From Candidatus Kaiserbacteria bacterium RIFCSPLOWO2_01_FULL_54_13 (GTDB taxonomy: Bacteria > Patescibacteriota > Minisyncoccia > Phycocordibacterales > UBA2100): DNA of 7,710 nt. The notes below the pieces were generated by a model. It was given only the letters and a program-made list of their open reading frames with translations. It had not been told where the DNA came from and did no database searches. Shown piece by piece: positions 1 to 5,569 of this stretch. The stretch covers positions 1 to 7,710 of the forward strand of contig MFLZ01000025.1 of the NCBI GenBank assembly GCA_001781685.1, in the 5' to 3' direction. The position numbers and the translations under genes are program-made. The first letter of the stretch is position 1. Every line of letters starts with the position of its first letter.

Positions 1-2
1 TG

Positions 3-21
3 CTCCTTCATCGTGAAGGAG
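3..21. repeat. hairpin at the window edge
   Basis: CTCCTTCA and TGAAGGAG form a perfect inverted repeat around a TCG loop (arms 3-10 and 14-21). No T-run follows on the right, so a classic intrinsic terminator for a plus-strand gene to the left is not well supported. It may be a terminator for an unseen gene or another short palindromic repeat of the kind seen elsewhere in the window. The edge prevents a decision. Confidence 0.4.
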
Positions 22-64
22 TGCAATATGTATCTGAGGTTATGCAGTGCAGCATCTCATGGGG

Positions 65-70
65 TATACT
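65..70 (+). promoter_or_regulatory. -10 box TATACT, probably leaderless start
   Basis: TATACT ends six bases before the ATG at 77. RNA polymerase normally starts 6-8 bases after the -10 box, so transcription would begin at or beside the start codon. No convincing -35 box is visible at 16-18 bp spacing. No Shine-Dalgarno sequence precedes the ATG, which fits a leaderless mRNA. Confidence 0.5.
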
Positions 71-76
71 CGCGGC

Positions 77-895
77 ATGAACAAGGCAAGTCTCCCAATC
101 AAACACTGGAGCCATTCGTCGCTCGTCACGTTCTTGAGGAACCCCTTGGCATGGTACAAGCGCTATGTCGAGGAGATATACGACACCCCCTCGTCTCCCG
201 CATCTCTCGTCGGTCGCGCTGGGCACGTGGCCTTACAACATTTTTATGGCGGCTTGGGGAAGGAGGGTGCTGTCGAACTCGGGCTCGAATACCTGCGCAA
301 CGTACCGGATTTTGAAATCAATTTCGGCAAGGCCCACTCGCGTCGCGCACGCAAGCTCAAGCGGCAGAAGATAGATCGGGAATACATGCAGGCGATTTCG
401 TTCTACCTCGCGCGGCCACCGCGCTACAGTGTCGTGGGCGTCGAGGTTAAGGGAGTGGTAGAAGTGGAAGGACTGCCGCTTCCACTCAAAGCCGTTTCCG
501 ACCTCGTCGTCCGCTCGAAAGCAGACAAAAACGCTCTCGACATTGTCGATCACAAGTTTGTCGATTCGTTCAGCGCGCTTCGCACCGAAAAGCCACTCTT
601 TGTGATACAGGCGATTTTTAACTACTACACCGTGCGCGAACTTTTCAAAAAGCCCGTGAAGCGCTTCATTCTGCATGAGTGCAAAAAGAAGCGAAACCTC
701 GACGGCGGGAGCCAGATGCGCCGTTACGTGATCGATTTTGCAAACTGCAAAGAAGAATTTGCTCTTTTCCATCGCTTGATCCACGACGTGACGGCCGAGA
801 TCTCGCGCCCGCGCGTGTATCTCCCAAATCCTTCTGACATGTTCGAAGGCAAAGATTCCTTCGAGATCTATCGTCTCGGTCTTGCCAACGACTAG
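77..895 (+). CDS. PD-(D/E)XK superfamily nuclease (RecB/Cas4-like)
   Basis: This is a 272-residue protein that I read as a stand-alone DNA exonuclease module of the RecB/AddB/Cas4 type. An N-terminal HWSHSSLVTFLRNPLAWYKRY stretch (about 10-30, typical of these domains) leads into a GxxxH-like segment, with H50 in GRAGHVALQHF. The catalytic core follows: E123, D142 in AVSDLVV, D158-x-K160 in IVDHKF, and a Q178-AIFNYY helix matching the family's QxxxY motif. No helicase motifs or clustered cysteines are present, so an iron-sulfur Cas4 is unlikely. An in-frame GTG at 47 and ATG at 59 could extend it, but the ATG at 77 fits both the -10 box at 65-70 and the start of the conserved domain. No cas genes are nearby. 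The likely role is DNA repair or end processing, with substrate unknown. Confidence 0.82.
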   Translation: MNKASLPIKHWSHSSLVTFLRNPLAWYKRYVEEIYDTPSSPASLVGRAGHVALQHFYGGLGKEGAVELGLEYLRNVPDFEINFGKAHSRRARKLKRQKIDREYMQAISFYLARPPRYSVVGVEVKGVVEVEGLPLPLKAVSDLVVRSKADKNALDIVDHKFVDSFSALRTEKPLFVIQAIFNYYTVRELFKKPVKRFILHECKKKRNLDGGSQMRRYVIDFANCKEEFALFHRLIHDVTAEISRPRVYLPNPSDMFEGKDSFEIYRLGLAND

Positions 896-897
896 CT

Positions 898-931
898 GTA
901 CCTAACTACTCCGGTCGGAGCTCTTAGGTAC
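898..931 (+). terminator. stem-loop after the nuclease gene
   Basis: GTACCTAA (898-905) pairs perfectly with TTAGGTAC (924-931), and CTCC (909-912) with GGAG (917-920) forms an inner stem. The structure begins two bases after the nuclease stop codon, a typical terminator place, but no U-run follows. It could be a weak terminator or an RNA 3'-end stabiliser. Confidence 0.4.
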
Positions 932-947
932 ATTGGGCGCGCGTGCT

Positions 948-976
948 TTGCGTGGGAGCCTGTTCTGAGGTATAGC
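948..976 (+). promoter_or_regulatory. promoter of the small membrane protein gene
   Basis: A -35-like TTGCGT (948-953) and a -10-like TATAGC (971-976) are separated by exactly 17 bases. Transcription would start near 983 and leave a short leader carrying a strong Shine-Dalgarno, GGAGG at 990-994, seven bases before the ATG. It is the only gene start in the window with a canonical ribosome-binding site. Confidence 0.5.
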
Positions 977-1001
977 TTCATCAGGAAAGGGAGGAAGTGC
1001 C

Positions 1002-1259
1002 ATGACGCCGACGCAATGGAAAGTAGTTGTCATTGTCGGCGCATTGATGGCGCTGACGATTCCGGGAGGCATGTTTGTGATGGGGTGCTATATGGTTGAA
1101 ATCGCATTTACCGAGTTCGAAGTCGGGCACCCGATGTTTTATCGGTATATCGTCTTTGCGATGTTCTGGATTGTGTTGAGCACTTTTGTCACTGATTGGA
1201 TGTTGCGCGACTCAATACAGCTCTGGTGCAACATCAGCTCCCGTACGGGGCGCAAGTGA
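1002..1259 (+). CDS. small two-helix membrane protein, function unknown
   Basis: This 85-residue protein is not one I recognise. It has two hydrophobic segments, roughly residues 8-35 and 46-65, joined by a short acidic loop (VEIAFTEFEVGHP). A polar tail ending SSRTGRK would probably face the cytoplasm. Two cysteines (C29 and C76) are not in a recognisable motif. The start is well supported by a GGAGG Shine-Dalgarno at 990-994 and a plausible promoter at 948-976. The gene runs convergently toward the DsbA-like gene and shares a terminator with it. Length, hydrophobic pattern and ribosome-binding site argue for a real gene, but nothing in the sequence tells its role. Confidence 0.65.
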   Translation: MTPTQWKVVVIVGALMALTIPGGMFVMGCYMVEIAFTEFEVGHPMFYRYIVFAMFWIVLSTFVTDWMLRDSIQLWCNISSRTGRK

Positions 1260-1277
1260 CGCCGCGGAAAAGAGAGG

Positions 1278-1300
1278 TGCCGGGTAGGCTTTACCCGGCA
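1278..1300. terminator. bidirectional intrinsic terminator
   Basis: TGCCGGGTA (1278-1286) pairs perfectly with TACCCGGCA (1292-1300) around a five-base loop. It lies in the 47-base gap between convergent genes. On the minus strand it starts six bases after the DsbA-like stop codon and is followed by the pyrimidine-rich CCTCTCTTTTCC. On the plus strand TCAGTTTTAG follows, with a shorter T-run. It probably stops transcripts from both sides, more efficiently on the minus strand. Confidence 0.7.
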
Positions 1301-1306
1301 TCAGTT

Positions 1307-2035
1307 TTAGAGTTGCGCGTCGATTGCAGATTTGAAGGTGCTCAATTGTTCGGCTCCCGGGATGAGTACGGTGCCCGTGATGAAGCCGGGTGTGCCCTGA
1401 ATGCCGAAGGAAGCGCCTTCTGCCCGATCTTCATCTATGAGCGCGAGGTCCTCGTCGCGCTTCTCGGCGACTTTGGCCTTCAAGCTATTTGCGTCGAGAC
1501 CGGAGATTTTGCGTATGAGAGTGAGTATTGATTCTTCATTCCCGAATCCGCCATGCTCTTCGTCCTGTGCCTCAAACATCGCCTCGTGCCACTTGTAGAA
1601 CTTGTCCGGATAGAGCTCCCATACCGCGTGTTTGTAGAGCGCGGCCGTGGTCGAATCCTCACCGAGGAAGGCGTAGTCTTTGAATACGATTTTGAGCTTA
1701 CCGGTCTCGACGTAGTCTTTCACCAAAGTGGGAAGTGCAGGCTCAATGGGGATTTGCGGCACGCCGCCCACATCAACAGCCTTGCAGAACGGGCATTGGT
1801 AGTCGAACCAATAGGCGAGTGTGACCGGCGCGTTAGCTTCGCCGAGTATGGGATCGTCCGCTTGTATTTTGACATCGCGAACGTCAACTGAGGGAGGTTG
1901 CTCCCCGCGGGGCGCGCTGCCCCCGCTGTTTGAAAAATACACCGCTCCCGCGACGAGCGCGCCTGCGGCGATTATCGCAAGCGGAATCGCAAATTTCTGC
2001 AGTGCATCGGAGGTTCCTGTCTGTTGTTCAGGCAT
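1307..2035 (-). CDS. membrane-anchored DsbA/BdbD-like thiol-disulfide oxidoreductase
   Basis: This 242-residue protein has a thioredoxin fold and probably catalyses disulfide formation or exchange outside the cytoplasmic membrane. A short N-terminal tail is followed by one hydrophobic helix (about 14-34) that should act as an uncleaved signal anchor. A Ser/Gly/Pro-rich linker follows, then the domain: APVTLAYWFDYQ leads into the active site C81-P-F-C84, and the cis-proline loop is IQGTP with P216. The CPFC motif and the inserted helical region (about 90-200) match the DsbA/BdbD thioredoxin_4 type rather than plain thioredoxin. No DsbB or VKOR-like partner is in the window. The ATG at 2035 fits a promoter whose -10 box ends ten bases upstream, and no Shine-Dalgarno is seen. 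A terminator follows directly. Confidence 0.88.
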   Translation of the reverse strand: MPEQQTGTSDALQKFAIPLAIIAAGALVAGAVYFSNSGGSAPRGEQPPSVDVRDVKIQADDPILGEANAPVTLAYWFDYQCPFCKAVDVGGVPQIPIEPALPTLVKDYVETGKLKIVFKDYAFLGEDSTTAALYKHAVWELYPDKFYKWHEAMFEAQDEEHGGFGNEESILTLIRKISGLDANSLKAKVAEKRDEDLALIDEDRAEGASFGIQGTPGFITGTVLIPGAEQLSTFKSAIDAQL

Positions 2036-2045
2036 GATGAGCTCA

Positions 2046-2074
2046 ATTATATCCTAGCGGCTCCGCACCTTCAA
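2046..2074 (-). promoter_or_regulatory. promoter of the DsbA-like gene
   Basis: Reading the minus strand, TTGAAG (2074-2069) and a perfect TATAAT (2051-2046) are 17 bases apart. Transcription would start about 2040-2038, giving a leader of only a few bases before the ATG at 2035. The gene therefore has its own promoter downstream of hsp20. The -35 box touches the arm of the hairpin that starts at 2074. Confidence 0.65.
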
Positions 2075-2094
2075 CCCCGACGTGAAGTCGGGGT
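2074..2094. repeat. palindromic hairpin, proximal copy
   Basis: ACCCCGAC (2074-2081) pairs perfectly with GTCGGGGT (2087-2094) around a GTGAA loop. It lies between the hsp20 stop codon and the DsbA-like promoter and overlaps the second hairpin by two bases. No T-run follows on the minus strand, so termination is uncertain. Confidence 0.6.
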
Positions 2095-2120
2095 CCCGAC
2101 CACCGATGGTGCGTCGGGAC
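2093..2120. repeat. palindromic hairpin, distal copy
   Basis: GTCCCGAC (2093-2100) pairs with GTCGGGAC (2113-2120), and CACC (2101-2104) with GGTG (2108-2111) extends the stem around a GAT loop with one bulged C. It begins seven bases after the hsp20 stop and could protect or end the operon mRNA. Its edge TCGGGACTTC (2114-2123) recurs in both arms of the 50-base palindrome inside tsaD, which marks it as a member of a dispersed repeat family. Confidence 0.65.
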
Positions 2121-2127
2121 TTCATAT

Positions 2128-2634
2128 CTATCTACTTCGTACTTTTAATTTGGTTTGTCTCTTCTTGTTTATCTTCGGTAGGCGAATCATAAGGACTCCA
2201 TGGCGCTCCGAGGCTTCGGCGAGGTCGACGTCGACTTCTTCGGGAAGAAGAATGGTGCGCGAGAATGAGCCCCAGTAGAGCTCGCGCTGGAAATAGTGTT
2301 CTTCGTCCACCTCGCGCTCGTCCTGCCGCGTGCCGCTTATGGTTAGCATCTCGCGCGAGAGTGAGATGTCGATCGAGCCCGGATGCACGCCCGCGATGAG
2401 GGCCTTGACCACGATCGCTTCCGGCGTCTGGTAGACGTCTACCGCGAGCTCTCCCGCAGGCTCTTCTCCTGCCCATGCCTCCTCGTTACTGCGCGGCGTT
2501 TTCAGGTGCGCGTGTCTCTCCTCACCCTTGCCCTCGAAAACGGCTTTTGTTGCCTTTGGGTCGTCGAAAAAGTTGTCGTAGTCGTCGCCTCCGCCAGTCA
2601 GTTTGGAAAAGAAGCCCTTTGCCATAGTAATCAT
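2128..2634 (-). CDS. Hsp20/alpha-crystallin family small heat-shock protein
   Basis: This 168-residue protein is an ATP-independent holdase that binds unfolding cytoplasmic proteins. A variable, partly acidic N-terminal arm (about 1-60, with a GGGDDYDNFFDD patch) precedes the alpha-crystallin domain (about 62-160). The domain opens with ELAVDVYQTPEAIVVKALIAG and ends with the family signature GVLMIRLPK. The tail KLKVRSR may supply the short hydrophobic I-x-I-type anchor as L-K-V, which is inference. The ATG at 2634 overlaps the stop of the protease gene as ATGA, suggesting translational coupling. A second in-frame ATG three codons later (MAKGFF) is a possible alternative start. It is the last gene of the operon. 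The upstream in-frame extension to 2712 only reads the protease gene out of frame. Confidence 0.9.
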   Translation of the reverse strand: MITMAKGFFSKLTGGGDDYDNFFDDPKATKAVFEGKGEERHAHLKTPRSNEEAWAGEEPAGELAVDVYQTPEAIVVKALIAGVHPGSIDISLSREMLTISGTRQDEREVDEEHYFQRELYWGSFSRTILLPEEVDVDLAEASERHGVLMIRLPKINKKRQTKLKVRSR

Positions 2635-3335
2635 GAAAATCTTTTTCTTAGCGCTGGATGTATGCGTTTGACGTATTCTAGCATGGCGAGGAGCGCAATG
2701 AGACCGAGCCACACGAGCCCGAAGGTCCGCAGGAGGTGCTCCTCTGCCGTGTTGAGTATAAGGAAGTTGAAGCCCGCGTGCAAAAGGGAGGCGAGGATAA
2801 CTCCGAGAAGTGCATAGATGCGCTTCGCGCGTGCAGGCTTGTAGAAGGAGAGCGCGAGCGCCACACCGATGACAGCCGAGGAGAGCACATGAAGGAGCGT
2901 CGCGCCGACGAATCGGAGGTTTCCTGTGAGAACGGACTGCAGCATGGTTTCTCCAGCGAGCGGAGAGAGGAGAAAGAGTGCGTTTTCGAGCGCCGCGAAG
3001 CCAAGCGCTACTGTGACCATGTAGATCACCGGATCAATCGGCTCATCGTCGTCACGACGCCAGAGGACCGTGACGCGTGCCGCGGTGTACTTAACAACTT
3101 CCTCGATCGTGGACCATGCGGCGAATATGAGCGTCTGTGTCGCAAGGTACGGTGCGACGAATTTCTGTATCGGGATCACAACTGCGACCGCGACCATGCC
3201 GGCCAAGAAGGCGAGTGCGATGAGTTTGCGCGGCTCCGGATGCGGCGCGTCCTCTCTGCGCCAGAACCACAACCACGCCAGAGCTGGAAAGAGCCCGCCC
3301 GCGACCGCGCCAAGGATGGGAGTGAGTTCATTCAT
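2631..3335 (-). CDS. PrsW-family intramembrane protease
   Basis: This 234-residue polytopic membrane protein resembles the PrsW family (CPBP/Abi-like glutamyl proteases). The best-known member, in Bacillus subtilis, cleaves the anti-sigma factor RsiW at site 1. Several hydrophobic helices are evident. The family motifs appear in order: E78-E79-x-x-K82 in STIEEVVKY, GFAALEN with E117-N118, H149 in TLLHVLSS, and H186-AGFN190 near the C-terminus. These conserved Glu and His residues are thought to form the active site. The substrate here is unknown and no anti-sigma factor is visible. The start at 3335 (MNELTP) overlaps the valS stop as ATGA. Reading from 3368 would only add residues encoded by the repeat-like sequence (ALRQSSGQAH). 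Its stop overlaps the hsp20 start in the same way. Confidence 0.88.
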   Translation of the reverse strand: MNELTPILGAVAGGLFPALAWLWFWRREDAPHPEPRKLIALAFLAGMVAVAVVIPIQKFVAPYLATQTLIFAAWSTIEEVVKYTAARVTVLWRRDDDEPIDPVIYMVTVALGFAALENALFLLSPLAGETMLQSVLTGNLRFVGATLLHVLSSAVIGVALALSFYKPARAKRIYALLGVILASLLHAGFNFLILNTAEEHLLRTFGLVWLGLIALLAMLEYVKRIHPALRKRFS

Positions 3336-5560
3336 GTGGGCTTGCCCTGAGCTTTGTCGAAGGGCCATTTGGCGACCATGAGGAGGTCGCTGTCTTTGCG
3401 CGGAAGCTGCTGCCAGATGGCTTCGGTGACGAAGGGCATGAAGGGGTGGAGGAGTTTCAATGATATCAGGAGGATTTCGTAGAGGGCCGCCGCGCGGCTT
3501 TGCCGCGCGGCGGCATCGGCACCTTTCAAAATCGGCTTCGACTCCTCAAGCATTTCTGCCGCAAAGCGATCCCACACGAAGTGATAGACAGTATCAGCTG
3601 CCAAGTCGAGACGGAACTTGTCGATATGCTCGGATGTCTTCTTCACGATCTCCCGCGCTTCTTCAATCAACCTCCTGTCAGCCACTGCCAACTGCGTCTC
3701 CAAACTCACTTTACTTTGTAAAGTGAGTCGCGAGGGGGAGTCGGATTCGGGTTGGTTCTCCAGAACGAATCGTGCGATGTTCCAGAGCTTGTTGGCAAAG
3801 TGTTTGTAGCCGCGCACGCGATCTTCCGAGAGCTTGATGTCGTTGCCCACAGCGGCGCCGATGATGAGGCTAAGCCTTGCGGCGTCCGCGCCATATTTGT
3901 TCACCATGTCGAGGGGATCGATGACATTGCCCAAACTTTTCGACATTTTGCGACCCTTGGCGTCGCGCACGAGCCCGTGCAGATATACGTGGCGGAAAGG
4001 GACGTCGCCCACGAGAAATCCGCTCATGAGTATCATGCGCGCGACCCAGAAAAAGATTATGTCGTAACCAGTCTCCAAAACACTCGTCGGGTGATACGTT
4101 TTTAAATCTTCTGTTTTGTCAGGCCACCCGAGCGTCGAGAAGGTCCAGAGGCCGGAGGAGAACCATGTGTCCAAGGTGTCGGGGTCTTGCTCCCATCCTG
4201 CGCCGGGGCTCTCTATACTAACCCTTACTTCCTCGCCCTTGAACCACGCGGGAATGCGATGCCCGAACCATATCTGCCGCGAGATGCACCAATCGCGCAG
4301 GTTGTCTATCCAGTGAAAGTAAATCTTCTCGAAACGCTCGGGCATGATTTTTATCGCACCCGATTCGACTGTTTCGCGCATCCACTCCTTTAGTGTGCGC
4401 TCTTTTCCATCCGGAAACTTCGCTTTTTTGTTCACCGCGACAAACCACTGCCGTTTTATCTGCGGCTCGATGGTGCCCCCGCCGCGGCTGTTGGTCGCCA
4501 GATTGTTGGTGTATTTCTCGTCAACTTTCACGATGAGTCCTTTTTTCTGCAGGTGCTCGACGATCATCGGGCGCGCCTTTTTGATGTGAGCCCCGGCGAA
4601 TGGTCCGGCGATAGGCAGAAGTATGCCGCGGTCGTCTATCACTTGCTCGACGTCGAGCCCGAATTTTTGCGCGAGGTCGAAGTCGTGCGCGTCGTGCGCT
4701 GGTGTTATCGTCATCGCGCCTGAGCCGAATTCCATGTCTTGCTCAGGATCGTGAATTACCGTCGCAGTAATCGGTCCGGTGATCCATTCGAGCTCTATCT
4801 TTTGCCCGTGTTTGTATTGCTTGTAGCGCTCATCAGCCGGATTGATGACAACGTATTTATCGCCGAATTTTGTCTCGGGGCGTACGGTACCGATGACGAA
4901 GGGGCCGTACTGAAAGTAATAAAAAGGCGTCGTTTGCTCGACGCGCTCTATCTCGTCATCAGAAACGGTCGTCTGCAATTTCGGGTCCCAATTTACGATT
5001 CTGTCGCCTCGATAGATAAGGCCGGCCTCGTACATGCGTACAAATGCTTCCGTGACCGCCGCGTAGCGCTTCTCGTCCATCGTGTAGGCATAGCGACTCC
5101 AATCCAGACTACTGCCCATCTTTTTTGTCTGAGTAATGATGGTTGCTTTACTCTCTTCGGTGAAGGCTTCGATGCGCTTCAACAATTCCTCGCGGCCGAG
5201 GTCGTGCCGCGTTTTCTTTTCTTTTTTGTAGATGTCGTCCTCAACTCTCGCTTGCGTGGCAATCGCCGCGCTGTCGGTGCCGGGGATCCAGAGCGTTTTA
5301 TAGCCGCGCATGCGATGGTAGCGAATCAGAATGTCCTCGATCGCAAGCATCGCGGCGTGACCCATGTGGAGCGTCCCCGTCACATTCGGCGGCGGTAATA
5401 CTATTGAATATGGAGCCGCGTTTGACGCGGTCACGCCCTTTTCGACGCACACATCAGGATTGGCGTAGCCGCTCTTTTCCCACATCTCAAGGATTTTCGG
5501 CTCCTGCGAGGCGGGATCGTATGGTTTGAGGAAAATTTCCGGTACTTTTGAAGCTTCCAT
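3332..5560 (-). CDS. valS: valyl-tRNA synthetase, C-terminally short
   Basis: This 742-residue class I synthetase charges tRNA-Val and edits mischarged threonine. The catalytic domain shows PPPNVTGTLHMGH (56-68, the HIGH motif), and KMSKS lies at 538-542. The editing (CP1) domain carries TVRPET at 225-230. The helical anticodon-binding domain ends with LLHPFMPFVTEAIWQQL. Bacterial ValRS is usually about 860-950 residues because a coiled-coil tRNA-binding arm follows. Here the protein stops just after WP with FDKAQGKPT, encoded by a repeat-like sequence. Two in-frame palindromes encode residues about 611-619 and 683-692, both in the anticodon-binding region. It begins ten bases after the tsaD stop with no clear Shine-Dalgarno, and its stop overlaps the protease start. 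Confidence 0.96.
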   Translation of the reverse strand: MEASKVPEIFLKPYDPASQEPKILEMWEKSGYANPDVCVEKGVTASNAAPYSIVLPPPNVTGTLHMGHAAMLAIEDILIRYHRMRGYKTLWIPGTDSAAIATQARVEDDIYKKEKKTRHDLGREELLKRIEAFTEESKATIITQTKKMGSSLDWSRYAYTMDEKRYAAVTEAFVRMYEAGLIYRGDRIVNWDPKLQTTVSDDEIERVEQTTPFYYFQYGPFVIGTVRPETKFGDKYVVINPADERYKQYKHGQKIELEWITGPITATVIHDPEQDMEFGSGAMTITPAHDAHDFDLAQKFGLDVEQVIDDRGILLPIAGPFAGAHIKKARPMIVEHLQKKGLIVKVDEKYTNNLATNSRGGGTIEPQIKRQWFVAVNKKAKFPDGKERTLKEWMRETVESGAIKIMPERFEKIYFHWIDNLRDWCISRQIWFGHRIPAWFKGEEVRVSIESPGAGWEQDPDTLDTWFSSGLWTFSTLGWPDKTEDLKTYHPTSVLETGYDIIFFWVARMILMSGFLVGDVPFRHVYLHGLVRDAKGRKMSKSLGNVIDPLDMVNKYGADAARLSLIIGAAVGNDIKLSEDRVRGYKHFANKLWNIARFVLENQPESDSPSRLTLQSKVSLETQLAVADRRLIEEAREIVKKTSEHIDKFRLDLAADTVYHFVWDRFAAEMLEESKPILKGADAAARQSRAAALYEILLISLKLLHPFMPFVTEAIWQQLPRKDSDLLMVAKWPFDKAQGKPT
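3344..3365. repeat. repeat-like sequence at the valS/prsW junction
   Basis: GCCCT (3344-3348) and AGGGC (3361-3365) bracket GAGCTTTGTCGA, an imperfect palindrome. I recall very similar CCCTGAGC...TCGAAGGG elements dispersed in many environmental genomes, where in-frame reads give peptides such as FDKAQGK or RQSSGQA. Both occur here: the first is the valS C-terminus and the second lies upstream of the MNEL start in the prsW frame. Family membership is from memory and unchecked. Confidence 0.5.
3486..3514. repeat. in-frame palindrome in valS, GC-rich
   Basis: GCCGCCGCGCGGC (3486-3498) and GCCGCGCGGCGGC (3502-3514) are perfect 13-base inverted arms around TTT. The valS frame stays open and reads about residues 683-692 (DAAARQSRAA), just before the helix leading to LLHPFMPF. 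It probably forms a very stable hairpin in the mRNA. Confidence 0.75.
3704..3728. repeat. in-frame palindrome in valS, AT-rich
   Basis: ACTCACTTTAC (3704-3714) and GTAAAGTGAGT (3718-3728) are perfect 11-base arms around TTT. It encodes about residues 611-619 within SRLTLQSKVSLE, where other ValRS proteins have a linker between the catalytic and anticodon-binding domains. No stop codon is created. The family alignment is from memory. Confidence 0.75.
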
Positions 5561-5569
5561 TTCGATACT

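Noticed and set aside
464..485. GTGGAAG/CTTCCAC inverted repeat inside the nuclease gene
   Set aside because: The arms are only seven bases and the encoded VEVEGLPLPLKA is normal for the family, so chance is the simpler explanation.
233..784. A 183-codon minus-strand ORF opposite the nuclease gene
   Set aside because: The opposite strand encodes a clear PD-(D/E)XK domain, and this frame has no promoter or family signature.
77..895. The nuclease as a CRISPR Cas4
   Set aside because: The expected cluster of cysteines for the iron-sulfur site is absent and no cas gene or array is in the window.
2349..2360. TCTCGCGCGAGA palindrome inside hsp20
   Set aside because: It is a short alternating GC run in a conserved part of the alpha-crystallin domain, with no spacer or related copy, so I did not count it with the inserted palindromes.
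2736..3350. A 204-codon plus-strand ORF opposite the PrsW-family gene
   Set aside because: It is antisense to a protein with all the family motifs, and the translation is rich in charged residues typical of a shadow frame.
4739..5398. A 219-codon plus-strand ORF opposite valS
   Set aside because: It lies fully antisense to well-conserved ValRS sequence including the HIGH and editing regions, and its translation shows no recognisable domain.
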